Part shown: piece after piece, positions 27,253 through 36,950 of the stretch | How the letters are laid out: the number at the start of each line of letters is the position of its first letter | Numbering within the stretch: the first letter of the stretch is position 1 | The notes under the pieces: generated by a model | Told to the model about the DNA's origin: nothing | Databases searched by the model: none | Seen by the model: only the letters and a program-made list of their open reading frames with translations | Source: Chara braunii | Taxonomy: Eukaryota; Streptophyta; Charophyceae; Charales; Characeae | Length of the DNA: 43,570 bases | Reading direction: 5' to 3' | NCBI GenBank assembly: GCA_003427395.1 | Contig: BFEA01000180.1 | Span: 1,517,487-1,561,056, forward strand | Made by a program: the position numbers and the translations under genes

Positions 27253-28374
27253 TCACGGCATTGTTATGTGTCGGTTATTGATAGCCCTGCTTAGCCACAT
27301 AGTGCGGCTGGGACTGCCGTTCGTTAGCGGCCTTGTCATCCGTTTGGATAACCACGTTCGCACGATCCAGAATAGCCTGAAATGAGGCATAGTCGTACTC
27401 GTTGCCGAGTGCCGACCGCAGTCCTGCGCACGATCGCGAAACGAATTCGGATTATTTGGAAAACTCAAGTCGAAGCCTGGAGTGGTTACTATCTTCTGCC
27501 ACTTGATCGTCCAGTCTCGAGTTGGCATGCTTCCTTGTGAGCTGGTGTAGACCTCGTTCATGGCCGCCTTCACGACATTGCGGACCATGAATCGAGTGAA
27601 CCACAGTTGCTCGAACTCCTTCCACGGAATGTGCGTGTGGAGTTTGGCGATGGTGCATTTCTTGCCGGCCGCAAGATGGTTTATCCATGCCTGTGCTCCT
27701 CCAATCAGTTGGAGGTAGTAGAGCGCCTTCATCATGTCTTCAGCCGGGACAATGCGGCAGGATGCTTCCGCGAGGAAACTTTGCCACCATGTCAAGGCGT
27801 CTATCTTGTTGTAGTCATCAAACTTGCTGATGTTGAAGTGCGGAATCTTGTATGTCTTTGTAGCGGCGTCCGGTTGTGTCTGCAATTTGGTGATGTACGT
27901 CTGGATGGCGGCCACCGTGCTGCTGATTGTGGCCGGACTAGTGAAATCACCTAGTTCGTCGATTAGATTGACGACATGGTCGATGCGCTCGCCGAGCTGT
28001 TTCGCCGTGTCTGTCGTGCAGCCTGGCGCTGCTTGGGAAGGCCTTGCCTCCAGAGCAGCAATGCGGGTGTCCATCTGTTGCAGCTGGGAGTCCGTGATCT
28101 TGATGGCTGCTGCCGGCGGCTTCACGTTATGGTTAAGATCGTGCTGCAGCTGCCGTGTAGACCTGGAATGAAGGTCCCCCATGGTGCTGTTCCAGATAAC
28201 TGCGTGCATTGTGCTTAGTAGAATGTCTGCCAGGTTTTGTCTCTCCTGCTGTAGTGTCGTCGGCTCGGCGCCTGCTACGGGGACATAACACATCCCGTTG
28301 AGTACAGCTGCCCACTGATCTTGTTGAAAGATAAGAAGTTTGGCACTGTCGGCGTTGAGCTTGTCGGTCGCCAA
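27253..28374 (-). pseudogene. Element D Gag, main part
   Basis: This 373-codon frame continues the Gag frame after the nonsense codon at 28402. It begins LNADSAKLLIFQQDQWAAVL and has helical central parts, then KIPHFNISKFDDYNKIDALT and WWQSFLAEA, the retrotransposon Gag core (capsid). It ends with the AWINHLAAGK and WKEFEQLWFTRFMV blocks. From about 27445 it runs out of frame. In the neighbouring frame EFVSRSCAGLRSALGNEYDY through PHYVAKQGYQ ends at a TAA near 27279. Unlike D-prime and F, no CCHC knuckle follows. Confidence 0.78.
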
Positions 28375-28401
28375 CTGCTCCGCCGCAGCTTGTCGCTGGG
28401 C

Positions 28402-28722
28402 TTAGGCTGCAGCTTCTGCTGCTAGCCTCTGTTTTTCTGCTTCGGTAGAATCTTGCCGTTCCTTGGCAAGGGTTAGTGAGTCCGTATAGGTCTTCACTCT
28501 CTGAATGTAGTCCGAGATGGACTCGTTCGGCCCTTGAACAGGACAAACCGGCAAGGGTTCGGCATTACTAGATGTCGAAGTCTCAGAGGATGTTCCGCTG
28601 TTAGGCGTGGTCGCCATCTGTGTGCTCGTTTGTGGCTGTTGTCGAACTGCAGGTTGCTGTTGGAGATCTACGATCCGTCTGCTGCGTCGTGGCTGCTGTT
28701 CGGTGGCTTGCCCTGATGGCAT
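28402..28722 (-). pseudogene. Element D Gag N-terminal part
   Basis: The start is probably the ATG at 28720-28722 (MPSGQATEQQPRRSRRI). A Gln/Ser/Thr-rich stretch leads to PNESISDYIQRVKTYTDSL, a helix shared in style with the gag at 31024 (ANESIDEYRQRFVDQFALIE). A Glu/Ala-rich coiled coil follows. The frame stops at a TAA (28402-28404); the same frame reopens directly, so a single nonsense mutation separates it from the main Gag frame. Confidence 0.75.
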
Positions 28723-28789
28723 CAAGAAACTGCTGCTGAAGGCTGGCCGGTCCGAATGGTCGCATAACAGTAAGAGGGAGAGGGTGGGC

Positions 28790-29045
28790 ACAGGGCAATT
28801 CGTATACAGTCCCTATCCCAATTATGGACTTAGACACCTAATCAAAGAAAAAGATGAACTTTCCCCAAAAACAACTTAAAAATTCGTAATAAGAAATAAT
28901 AACGAATTAATAATCAATAAAATTTAATTAATGATTAATAACGAAGAAATAATCTCATAATAATAATCAATAAAATTAATCAATAAAATTAATCAATAAA
29001 TGACGAATTTTAAATTGTGAAAAGATTAGGTATCCGTTGAGATCA
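28790..29045. other. AT-rich spacer with a 13-bp repeat
   Basis: No gene. AATCAATAAAATT is repeated about 2.8 times at 28965-29000 with a 13-bp period. This separates minus-strand element D from plus-strand D-prime. Confidence 0.6.
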
Positions 29046-29047
29046 CC

Positions 29048-29424
29048 TATGGTCAGCGTGGCAGCCAGCCTATGTGGAGAAGGGAAAATTTGGTCCACGT
29101 CCGCAGCCCGTCGCCGCAGTCCAACCAGACAGCATTGTGGAAGACCCGGCAGCCACCCCAGCATCACGTGAGGGAGATCAGGGGGCCGTTCTCCAGCCGC
29201 GAAGCACCAACAACTCCCGTGGAAAAGGGAGGGCGAAAACCTTATCGTCGGTTAGAAACGGACAGCTTGTACCATGGGTCAAGTTTAACTTGACCGAGGC
29301 CGAATACAAGTGGCGCAGCCGGTATGGCTGCTGCTATTGGTTCAACAGCTCCAAGCACAAGACCTCCCAATGCCAGGATCAAGGCAAGGAGCATGTTCGA
29401 CCTCTAATCAGCTCGGGAAACTGA
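29048..29424 (+). pseudogene. D-prime Gag C-terminal part with damaged CCHC knuckle
   Basis: The frame reads SAWQPAYVEKGKFGPRPQP, NLTEAEYKWRSRYGCCYW and SSKHKTSQCQDQGKE, then a stop. In element F the same place has a proper CX2CX4HX4C (CYWCNSSKHKTSQC). Here the second Cys is Phe (TTC instead of TGC), so the zinc knuckle cannot bind zinc normally. There is no start codon; the N-terminal Gag is missing. Confidence 0.82.
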
Positions 29425-30164
29425 GTTGCACGAGAGGTGAGGCAACTCCACCTCTCACTCCGCCAGATTTGGCCGCCTTGCTAGCGGCCTCCTACACATC
29501 TGGGGAGAATGCGGATGTCGCGAGTCCTCGATTCACTTACGAGGATTACGTAGTCCACTTGGTCCCACCGTTGGACCAACCACTCCACGTGCAACAATCC
29601 ACTGCATGCACGGTTTCCCCACCATTGACAACCGATTCGGCAGCTTCACCTCCAACTATCGTCGGGGATTCGACGTCATGCTCAGGACTTGAAGAACTCG
29701 ACCCGTTGACGTTCGCGGACTTCCAATGGATGCCCCTTCCTTCGACCGGTCAATTGCCGAAACCACATTGCAACGTGCTTAGGGCACAATTGCAGATTAC
29801 TTGCACACTGCAGTACCAACTCCGTTGATGGACGCCGGAGTAGAGGTTGTTGACCTTCACGACTACGTTGCGAAGATCTACCGCGAATTCAAGACACAAC
29901 GATACGACGACATCGACGCGCCATTGTTGTACATACGCATTCGGATTGGAGAGGCGACCTGCAGCGCTTTGATCGATTGCGGAGCTGCTCGCAACTATAT
30001 CAACCAAGACTTCATGGTACGAGCTGGCCTTGGGCCACGCGTTCGGAGGAAGTCGCAGCCCACACAAGTCACGTTGGCTGAGGGTCACACGCAGAAGTCC
30101 ATCAACCGGTGCATTGACTCCGTCCCCGTGTACTTCGCCACAGATGCAAGCATCTGCACCGCTA
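29425..30164 (+). pseudogene. D-prime protease region joined to integrase C-terminal codons
   Basis: Two frames split near 29795. The first includes LEELDPLTFADFQWMPLP. The second, from 29801, reads HTAVPTPLMDAGVEVVDLHD, ATCSALIDCGAARNYINQDF and PTQVTLAEGHTQKSINRCI, up to SVPVYFATDA. The sequence then jumps, out of frame, to TCTGCACCGCTA (30153-30164), the SAPL codons at the integrase C-terminus. The downstream half of the protease, RT, RNase H and nearly all integrase are missing. Confidence 0.8.
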
Positions 30165-30167
30165 CAT

Positions 30168-30385
30168 TGTGTGATGATGATGATGTATGTTTGGTCTACA
30201 TAGGGGGTACGCAGCATCGCCACCTGCCAGGCCCTTCACACCTTGTGATGATGATGATGTATATTTGGTCTGCATTGCGACATTGATTGGTCAATCATTG
30301 GTATATTAGCCTTCCGCTGCGCTATCTTGTACTATGTGAGAGAGGTCGGTTCTTGTTCTGGTCTGTACTGTTACGGTATGCAACA
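30168..30385 (+). repeat. Possible short LTR (5') with internal direct repeat
   Basis: The segment starts TGTGTGATGATG and ends ...GCAACA, followed within a few bases by a primer-site-like sequence. A ~33-bp unit, TGTGATGATGATGATGTAT plus TTTGGTCT, occurs at 30169 and 30244. It directly abuts the end of D-prime. No second copy was found in the window, so the LTR call rests only on the TG...CA ends and the primer site. Confidence 0.4.
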
Positions 30386-30388
30386 GTT

Positions 30389-30402
30389 CGGTATCGGAGC
30401 GG
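30389..30402 (+). promoter_or_regulatory. Possible primer-binding site, initiator tRNA-Met type
   Basis: CGGTATCGGAGCGG resembles TGGTATCAGAGC, the usual plant primer site for initiator tRNA-Met, with two mismatches in the first twelve bases. It lies three bases after a CAACA end. With the gag at 31024 downstream, this supports a plus-strand LTR element starting here. Confidence 0.4.
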
Positions 30403-30463
30403 AACTCTCAATCAGAGGATCTGCCCAATCCAGAAGCCAGCTTGCTTGATCGATTGACTGTTG

Positions 30464-30464
<1 letters not shown>

Positions 30465-30502
<38 letters not shown>
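30465..30502. repeat. (GATT)n microsatellite
   Basis: About nine GATT repeats, uninterrupted, lie in the leader between the possible primer site and the gag at 31024. Confidence 0.95.
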
Positions 30503-30506
<4 letters not shown>

Positions 30507-31023
30507 TCAAGTAGGGCTTCATCAAATCGCTTCATTTTTATTATTATTTTTTTCTCTTTTTCGCAACTTCGGATATTAGCATTTCGTTTTCTGTTTCACT
30601 CTGGCATATCAGGTGAACTAGGGAGGTTGTCATACTCTCAGACTAGATCTATTCTTCTCTGAAAGTGGAACCTCCAGTCTATTTCGTGCAATTTTTTTTT
30701 TCAAGATCGCATTTTTTTGAAAGTCGAAACTTTGCGAAACTTTGCCTAGATCTCGCTCATAGTACTCCTTTGAAATGCCGCATTGATAACAGATCGACAG
30801 ATATACAAAAAAAAAAAAGGGGGGTGATCCTCTTCTTTTATTTTTTATTTTATTCTGTTGATTAGGACCGGGAATGGAAAGTGCAGTTTCCCTCCCACCC
30901 AGCCCTTTGTCTGCATTCCCAGTTTGGTAAGTGCCACGTCAGTAGCAGTGCCATATCAGCAATAGAGCCACGTCAGCAGTGCCACGACAGCAGCAGTACC
31001 ATCGTCAACAGTGCCCCGCCACC
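30503..31023 (+). other. Leader upstream of the gag fragment
   Basis: Non-coding, with T-rich and A-rich runs. Near its end CCACGTCA occurs at 30934 and 30968, with further GCCA...CAG variants around. This motif also clusters at 6568-6711. The gag ATG follows directly. Confidence 0.45.
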
Positions 31024-32290
31024 ATGGCGGTTTCAACTTTGGGCATGCCAGGCCAATTGGCCAACGAGTCCATTGACGAGTACCGACAGCGGTTTGTAGA
31101 TCAGTTCGCACTGATCGAGGCTGAGGTATGGTGCCAGGCGGCAGCCAAGGCTGCCCGCCTATAGGCTGAAGGAGAGGTAGAAGCCAAAAAACAGCGGCTT
31201 CAGGCCGCAGCTGACGCAGATGCCCAGGCCCGCCTCAAGGAGGCCCAGGATGTGCTGCATCGGCACGAAGCCACCAACATCNNNNNNNNNNNNNNNNNNN
31301 NNNNNNNNNNNNNNNNNNNNNNNNNNNNNNNNNNNNNNNNNNNNNNNNNNNNNNNNNNNNNNNNNNNNNNNNNNNNNNNNNNNNNNNNNNNNNNNNNNNN
31401 NNNNNNNNNNNNNNNNNNNNNNNNNNNNNNNNNNNNNNNNNNNNNNNNNNNNNNNNNNNNNNNNNNNNNNNNNNNNNNNNNNNNNNNNNNNNNNNNNNNN
31501 NNNNNNNNNNNNNNNNNNNNNNNNNNNNNNNNNNNNNNNNNNNNNNNNNNNNNNNNNNNNNNNNNNNNNNNNNNNNNNNNNNNNNNNNNNNNNNNNNNNN
31601 NNNNNNNNNNNNNNNNNNNNNNNNNNNNNNNNNNNNNNNNNNNNNNNNNNNNNNNNNNNNNNNNNNNNNNNNNNNNNNNNNNNNNNNNNNNNNNNNNNNN
31701 NNNNNNNNNNNNNNNNNNNNNNNNNNNNNNNNNNNNNNNNNNNNNNNNNNNNNNNNNNNNNNNNNNNNNNNNNNNNNNNNNNNNNNNNNNNNNNNNNNNN
31801 NNNNNNNNNNNNNNNNNNNNNNNNNNNNNNNNNNNNNNNNNNNNNNNNNNNNNNNNNNNNNNNNNNNNNNNNNNNNNNNNNNNNNNNNNNNNNNNNNNNN
31901 NNNNNNNNNNNNNNNNNNNNNNNNNNATTCATGAGGTCCTAGAACAATTGTACATTGCGGCGCTATTCCTAAACGTCAAGGGTGGATGCCAGATCTGGCT
32001 CAGGCACATGGCAACCATCCACGACGTCCAGGTCAACAACTTACACAAGAAAGATCTTCTGGGAAGATCTAACGAGAGAATGGAAGAAGCGGTCGGTTCA
32101 TTGTTGACGACGCCCCGACGCTCGCCATCAACCGCCTCTTCACCATGACTCAAGGCGACACATCGACGCGCGATTGGCTCACGGAATGGCAAACGATCGT
32201 GGCAACACCCGATCCCGACTTGTCATTTCCACATCTGCGCCGAGAGTTCGACAACCGGTCGTGTGCCACCTTGAGCCTCGCCGTCGGCGC
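31024..32290 (+). pseudogene. Gag fragment with assembly gap
   Basis: The ATG at 31024 lies in a strong context (GCCACCATGG). It is followed by STLGMPGQLANESIDEYRQR and a coiled-coil run rich in Ala/Glu/Gln. A TAG (31162-31164) interrupts after ~46 codons, but the frame then continues (EGEVEAKKQRLQAAADADAQ) to the gap. After the gap IHEVLEQLYIAALFLNVKGG, the Gag core and then DWLTEWQTIVATPDPDLSF in another frame are visible. Similarity ends near LSLAVG at ~32290. It is the N-terminal two-thirds of a Gag of the same broad family as elements D and F. Confidence 0.75.
31282..31926. other. Assembly gap (645 N) inside the gag fragment
   Basis: Frames crossing the gap are meaningless. By comparison with element D the missing part would encode the middle of Gag. 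Confidence 0.99.
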
Positions 32291-32735
32291 GAATACCCTT
32301 ACAAGGGTATCCGCCCTGTTTTTTGCAAGTGACAAAAAATAAGTTTCGTTCGAAATTTTTATATACCGTGCGAAGTCACGGTTGCGTTTTGTTCACATTG
32401 ACTAAATGGTTGATTGGAAGTAGGAAGTGTGTGGGCGCGCAGTTTTGAGGGGTGAGTGATGATTTTTTGATGCAGCTATAGAGTCGGCGTTTCCGCCAGC
32501 AGAATTTTTGGCTTTGATTAAAACTAGGAATTTTTTTTATTAAACTGACCATGGTACATCTGCTTTCATACGACATGCGTCACCGGAAGTGGTGTTGCCT
32601 TGGGCAGTAATTGGGGCGTGCACTCCGGGGGCACGCGGTGACCTAGTTAGATGGATGACTAGTATGAGGGACGGGCTCACTCAACACAGTGCGAGCTAGA
32701 AAAGAGTTAGGATCTGGATTAGCATCCCGTGTACG
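32291..32735. other. Non-coding spacer with a short inverted repeat
   Basis: ATACCCTT and AAGGGTAT pair across two bases at 32293-32310, just where Gag similarity ends, so it may mark the edge of an inserted sequence. The rest shows nothing recognisable. Confidence 0.45.
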
Positions 32736-33310
32736 TTGGTCGCGCGCACACTGTCGGAATTACGGTCGATGTCGGGGCTGACCATTGAGACCAAGTTTCT
32801 TCGACGCCAAGATAGTAAGGACGCGACTTTTTTTAAAGTAGTATGGCGGGTCGAGAAGGCCAAAAGTCTACCTGACGGCACTATTAGGCTAAGTGCACAG
32901 CAAGCACAAGCGAGAACCGCCCCTAGAGTGGGAGGTGCAGGCGCAAGGTGACCATTGGACTCGGATAGTAGGCAAGGCGGTGGCCCCCCCGCGGCATTAT
33001 GGGGGCTACGAGCGTGACGTGCCGAGCGAAATCCGACCCATAACAGCTTGTGCGTGCGTACGGGGCCGTGGGGTTGATGGGAAATCAAGCAGCAGCCATA
33101 ACGCTACTGCTGCAGGCCCAGGCTGGCCACAGTTACCATTTACATGCCTGGTGGCGCGCACCCAGTCCAAGCTTGGGCTTAGCCCTATTGGTTACAGTGC
33201 TAGATTTTCACCAGGCGGATCTCGAGATTGAGGCCAGCAGGGAGCAGCAGAGCAGCGAAGGAGTGGAGGAGCGTCTTATGGAGGAAACTGAGGGGTTGAG
33301 GGTCCCGTAG
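32736..33310 (+). pseudogene. Possible coding remnant, unrecognised
   Basis: Two plus-strand frames have coding-like composition. One, 32736-32951, reads SGLTIETKFLRRQDSKDATF then FKVVWRVEKAKSLPDGTIRL. The other, 33050-33310, reads GNQAAAITLLLQAQAGHSYH then a charged end. They are in different frames with stops between, and neither matches a family I know. This could be an old retroelement ORF or chance. Confidence 0.25.
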
Positions 33311-34841
33311 GACTATCCCCCTCAGTTTTGTTGGGGAGTCCGACAGCGGGCCCGATAAGCAGGACTGAGGACAAGGTTCCAACGGTCCTTTCCTCTGCAC
33401 CCCCCCTTTCTGTTCCTTTTCCTATTTTATCTTTTTTAAATTTTTAATTTTTGTCCCATATCGGGACACGGTCCGGCACCGGTCTTGCGACCAGTCGTAC
33501 ACCCAAGCGCCCAGTTCAGTGGGTTCACCCATGAATTGCTGAAATACGGACTCACGTTGAGCCCAGATGAGGCAAGACTAACAGCACTACCTAGTGGTAA
33601 ATTATCTGGGCCAGGCCAGTACTGGGAGCATACCCCAAGCCTGTGCCCGCGGCCTGTCCTTCGGGACATCTGGTAAAATTGGAACGATACAGGGAAGATG
33701 GGCATGGCCCGCTAAGTGGGAGGCACCTGAGCAGGGAGAGGCCAGCGGTGCTGAGGCGGAGGCCGCACCGATACCGCTGTGCCAATCGTGTGTCTGGCAA
33801 GGTATATAGGCGAAAGACTAGTCGGACCGACTAAGTGTCGGTTCCCTCCGAGGATGCCCTCGGGATAGCCGGCGCAGTCGAAATACAGGCTGCAGCGAAC
33901 TTTCCCACGGCCGGCTGCTGCGCTAGCAGCTGGGAGAAGGCGACGAGTCTGGCCAGGATGAATCCGGGCGCATTTCCCCGCCGGATCCGGTCAAAAAAAG
34001 GAGCGCCAGGGAGCAGGGGAATGCGGAGTACCAGAAGGGGTGACAGGGCCGACAGGGCTCCTACCACAGGTTCCCGCAGGATGACCGGAGCTGCGGAGCA
34101 GTTCGATTGCACGGCTGAGCGACCAGGCGCTATGACGAGAGTGACGGATGCGACGAAGGAGGGAGAATGGAAAGAATCGGGATGAGGTTTCACGCCAGAT
34201 GCGATCTACGAAGAAGATGAAGGCAACAAGGAGGGGGAGTGAAGGCAGCGAGGGAAGGACTAGACGGAGGGGACGCTGCAGGAGAGCATGGAAAAAGGGG
34301 GAAGAGAACCTTGATGTAGGGCCTGGCCAGGTTCATGCGGGAATAAGGTGGAGATGGCGGATGTAGAAGAGGAAGAAGAGGAGTAGCTCGCCCAATCCAC
34401 CACGGAATCGGGCAGGGAAAGAGGCTAGATGGGGGTTTTAGGACAGGGCGAGGTCGTTAGTGAAGTTAGTTTTAGGAGAAAGTCGATAGAATGGGAGATA
34501 GGGGAGAAGTGAGGTGCGCGGAGAAGTGAAGAGAGGCGGCTATGGCCGAGATCAAAAGTGCATACCTCGCTCGTTTCTTGATGAAAATGAGCGAGGGAGG
34601 ATTCTAAATGGGGGGTTTGGGTCATTCCGAGTTGAATGACCATATTAGAATTTTGAATCAAGTGATGGTTTGGCCAGCAGGAATAACTGAGGCTGCGCTC
34701 GAAGGTAAAGACTACGACCGCTATTAAGTGGGAGTGAATCCGGTCTTGTTTAGAGGAAGATTCGTTCGATTTTGCTCACCTTATGGATGAAAGTAGTGAA
34801 AGGCTGGCCGCGGTGTTGGAGACTTACCTGCTAGCCGACGC
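33311..34841. other. Unassigned stretch with one coding-like patch
   Basis: The frame 33485-33676 (+) contains LTLSPDEARLTALPSGKLSG followed by PGQYWEHTPSLCPRPVLRDI, which looks like protein but is not recognised. 33835-34193 is open on both strands through GC-rich sequence. 34150-34420 is purine-rich. I see no promoter, RNA gene or repeat worth naming. Confidence 0.3.
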
Positions 34842-35543
34842 ATGCTAGTGGAGCACTCCTTCGATTTGGCTCATCTCAACTGTAGAAGTGGCATGAAGAA
34901 GATCGATCTCGGAGTTGAAGACATACCTGTTTTTACGGTGCGCTGCTCACATGACCGACGGGAGGAGCCGGAGGCGGGAGTGAGTTGGAGGCTACCGAGG
35001 GGTATGTGCGCAAGAGAGAGAGTAGCAGGTGAACGGAATGCAGTTGAGATATTATCAGGGTGTGATGGGACTGTTGTCAGGACAGGTCGAGACGGGCGAC
35101 TGGGACAGCGTATTGTTGCCAGCCGCATGCAACATTTTTGCAGCTTTATGAGTAAAGAATGCGAGACAACGAAGAAGACATGGGAATGTCGTCTAATCAT
35201 TATGCTTAGGGGTGAGGATGCTTCTCGTTGTCGTGCTTTGAGTCGAGGGGTATCTCTGGCGAACGCCGTTCGTTGGCCATTCTTGCAGTTGGCTGATCGT
35301 GTCTCCTGTCTGATCTGTCACACTTACCGGTTTGCCCCATCCAAACAATGCTTGCGACCGGCTGATGTATTCCATGGCGTTTGTCTGCGTTCGCTTCTGC
35401 TTCACTGTGACGACACACAAGGGGTTTGTCTTGTCGAAGCTTTGTCTTTCCAGCCCTCACTTTGTGAATGCTGCCCAGTCGTTTCTATGCGTGCCAAGCT
35501 TTGTAATCAGGTGGACGGAGTGGCGAGCATGCAGAGCCAGTAG
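34842..35543 (+). CDS. Hypothetical 233-codon open frame, unrecognised
   Basis: An ATG-initiated frame (MLVEHSFDLAHLNCRSGMKK) with many Cys and Arg, no repeats, no obvious domain and no membrane segment. A Cys-rich middle (SCLICHTYRFAPSKQC) might suggest metal binding, but spacing fits no known finger. It has no neighbour that explains it. In a GC-balanced region a frame of this length can occur by chance, so I treat it as doubtful. Confidence 0.25.
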   Translation: MLVEHSFDLAHLNCRSGMKKIDLGVEDIPVFTVRCSHDRREEPEAGVSWRLPRGMCARERVAGERNAVEILSGCDGTVVRTGRDGRLGQRIVASRMQHFCSFMSKECETTKKTWECRLIIMLRGEDASRCRALSRGVSLANAVRWPFLQLADRVSCLICHTYRFAPSKQCLRPADVFHGVCLRSLLLHCDDTQGVCLVEALSFQPSLCECCPVVSMRAKLCNQVDGVASMQSQ

Positions 35544-36131
35544 TGTTGGTGGACGTGCATGCCCGCCAATGAGCGCTCATGCTGTCAAGTGCTGATCGTT
35601 GGCTTCTTGGCTAAGTAAGGCTATGTTGTAAAGAAAAGATGCAATGAACGGAGAACGAAAACCGAAACTACGGAGGTTATCGGCGGATGCTACCGCAGGC
35701 TTGTTTGAGAACAACGCATTCTTTGATCCTGGATGCAAGCAGACTCGGTAGGCAGTCCCGAGCGGGGTGTCGTTCAGGTACCCACGACTTGAGTCTGCAT
35801 GTACGAGTCGCAAATAAACGTGTCCTGCTCATACTGCCTCTGACTCTCTGAGAGCTTTGCAGAGCTTAGGAGTTCAAAGGCTTGAGCGCCTTGAAGTTAG
35901 TCGGGCCGAGCTAAATTACTTAAGACATGGTGGTAGTATAAAGCTTCGGTAGAGAAGGCACCGGTAACCGGTTCTTTGTCTGTTGGTTCCTTGGAAATTC
36001 CCAGACGAGATCTTAAAAGGACATCCTAACTGCAATTTCGAACGACTTTTAAATCACTGCGGTTCTTGGTGCATGTGTGAGTGCGTGCCTGAGCGTGCTC
36101 GCAGATGCAGGTGTGTGGATGTGAGTGTGTT

Positions 36132-36132
<1 letters not shown>
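35544..36132. other. Non-coding spacer
   Basis: No gene. There is an AATAAA at about 35812, a TATAAA at about 35939 and an ACCGGTAACCGGT inverted repeat near 35962. None is supported as part of a transcript. Confidence 0.4.

Positions 36133-36197
<65 letters not shown>
36133..36197. repeat. (AG)n microsatellite
   Basis: About 32 uninterrupted AG dinucleotides. They cause Arg-Glu or Ser-Leu repeat frames on the two strands. Confidence 0.97.
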
Positions 36198-36200
<3 letters not shown>

Positions 36201-36395
36201 AAGAATTAAAGGAAGGTAGGGGTTGCGACAGAGTAGGAGGACAACAGTGTAGGCTCGACAGGTGTATCTACCCATGTTCCAGCAGAAGATTCAGGCTCAG
36301 TTTTGCTAGAGGATAAGGCAGCGGTAGCGATTGTTTGCAACACAGCATCCTCCAGTGTTCAAGCGGGAGTTTCATTCTCATATTGTGTGCCGGTG

Positions 36396-36491
36396 TACCT
36401 GGCTGATCCAGCGAATAGTCATTGCTTATTTTGAAGACTAAGCCTTGCACGTCTAAGTGTGAGCATACTGTGCTGTGAAACTGCGAATGGC
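36396..36491 (+). pseudogene. 18S rRNA pseudogene, first ~96 bases
   Basis: Starts TACCTGGCTGATCC, the near-invariant 5' end of eukaryotic 18S rRNA, followed by TAGTCATTGCTTA, GACTAAGCC, TGCACGTCTAAGT and GTGAAACTGCGAATGGC in the correct order and spacing. Roughly 15-20 percent of bases differ from the consensus, so it is not a working gene. It is interrupted at 36491 by poly(A) and resumes at 36965. Confidence 0.9.
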
Positions 36492-36950
36492 AAAAAAAAA
36501 AAAAAAAAAAAAAAAACTGCGAATGGCACATGGCCGATAAAGTAGCTTGGGTTCGGGTTGAAGGGGGTCTGTCTCCTGATTAGGGGGGTAAAGGGGATAA
36601 GACTCTACACCTACCCAAGGGGGGATCGGCCTAAGAGAGGATCTACTAAGTCAAGGGAGGGAGGACAAGACTGTTTAGAGTGTGCCCAATAGCACCCAGT
36701 TGGAGGTTGGATCTGTAGGGGCAGTAACCTGATCTCTAGTGGCAAGCTGGTAGGTGCGGGCAGGGACACGGCTTGCGATAGGAAGGGGCCTTCAAAGCCT
36801 CTATAAGGACCCGTCTAAGGATGATCCAGAAAGCTAAGGGTTGTGGGTCATCTCGAACCTCGAGTGGATGAACCCCGAAGAACATCCCCGTGCCTGAGGC
36901 CGTGCCTCTACAACAACCTGGGCGTTTCTTAAAAAAAAAAAAAAAAAAAA
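36492..36950 (+). mobile_element. Non-LTR retroposon 3' tail(s) inserted in 18S rDNA
   Basis: The insert consists of poly(A) (36492-36513), a copy of the target AAACTGCGAATGGC (36514-36527), then ~400 bases of unique sequence ending GGGCGTTTCTT and a second poly(A) tract (36931-36950). A third target copy (AAACTGTGAATGGC, 36951-36964) follows, and 18S resumes. This is the pattern of two target-primed insertions into one site, one so truncated that only its tail remains. No reverse-transcriptase coding is left. The unique part is probably the 3' untranslated region of a LINE; the clade cannot be told. Confidence 0.75.

Larger units (their letters stand above)
26376..28722 (-). mobile_element. 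Element D: gag and protease of a Ty3/gypsy element, pol absent
   Basis: Reads on the minus strand from the Gag start (ATG at 28720-28722) to the end of the protease near 26376. There is one nonsense codon and two frame breaks. The coding sequence ends just after a CHVV motif, close to the point where element B's surviving pol begins (VVSVSRIR). Element D has gag-pro but no RT or integrase; element B has RT and integrase but no gag-pro. Both are on the same strand and in the right order. No LTR is visible at either end. Confidence 0.82.
29046..30164 (+). mobile_element. D-prime: truncated gag-pro of an internally deleted gypsy derivative
   Basis: Plus-strand copy aligned with 41842-42928 (element F) over its whole length. 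It starts abruptly inside Gag (GTGGCAGCCAGCC) next to AT-rich sequence and ends after SAPL codons at 30164. Like F it passes directly from mid-protease to the last residues of integrase, so the two share one ancestral deletion. It has a 30-base block at 29550-29579 that F lacks. Confidence 0.85.

Noticed and set aside
31159-32148. Long open frames across the 645-base N gap
   Set aside because: They are open only because N was translated as X.
33835-34193. Protein-coding gene open on both strands
   Set aside because: Both strands are open over the same GC-rich stretch with no recognisable domain, so neither can be preferred.
36054-36316. Arg-Glu or Ser-Leu repeat proteins
   Set aside because: Pure products of the (AG)n microsatellite on the two strands.
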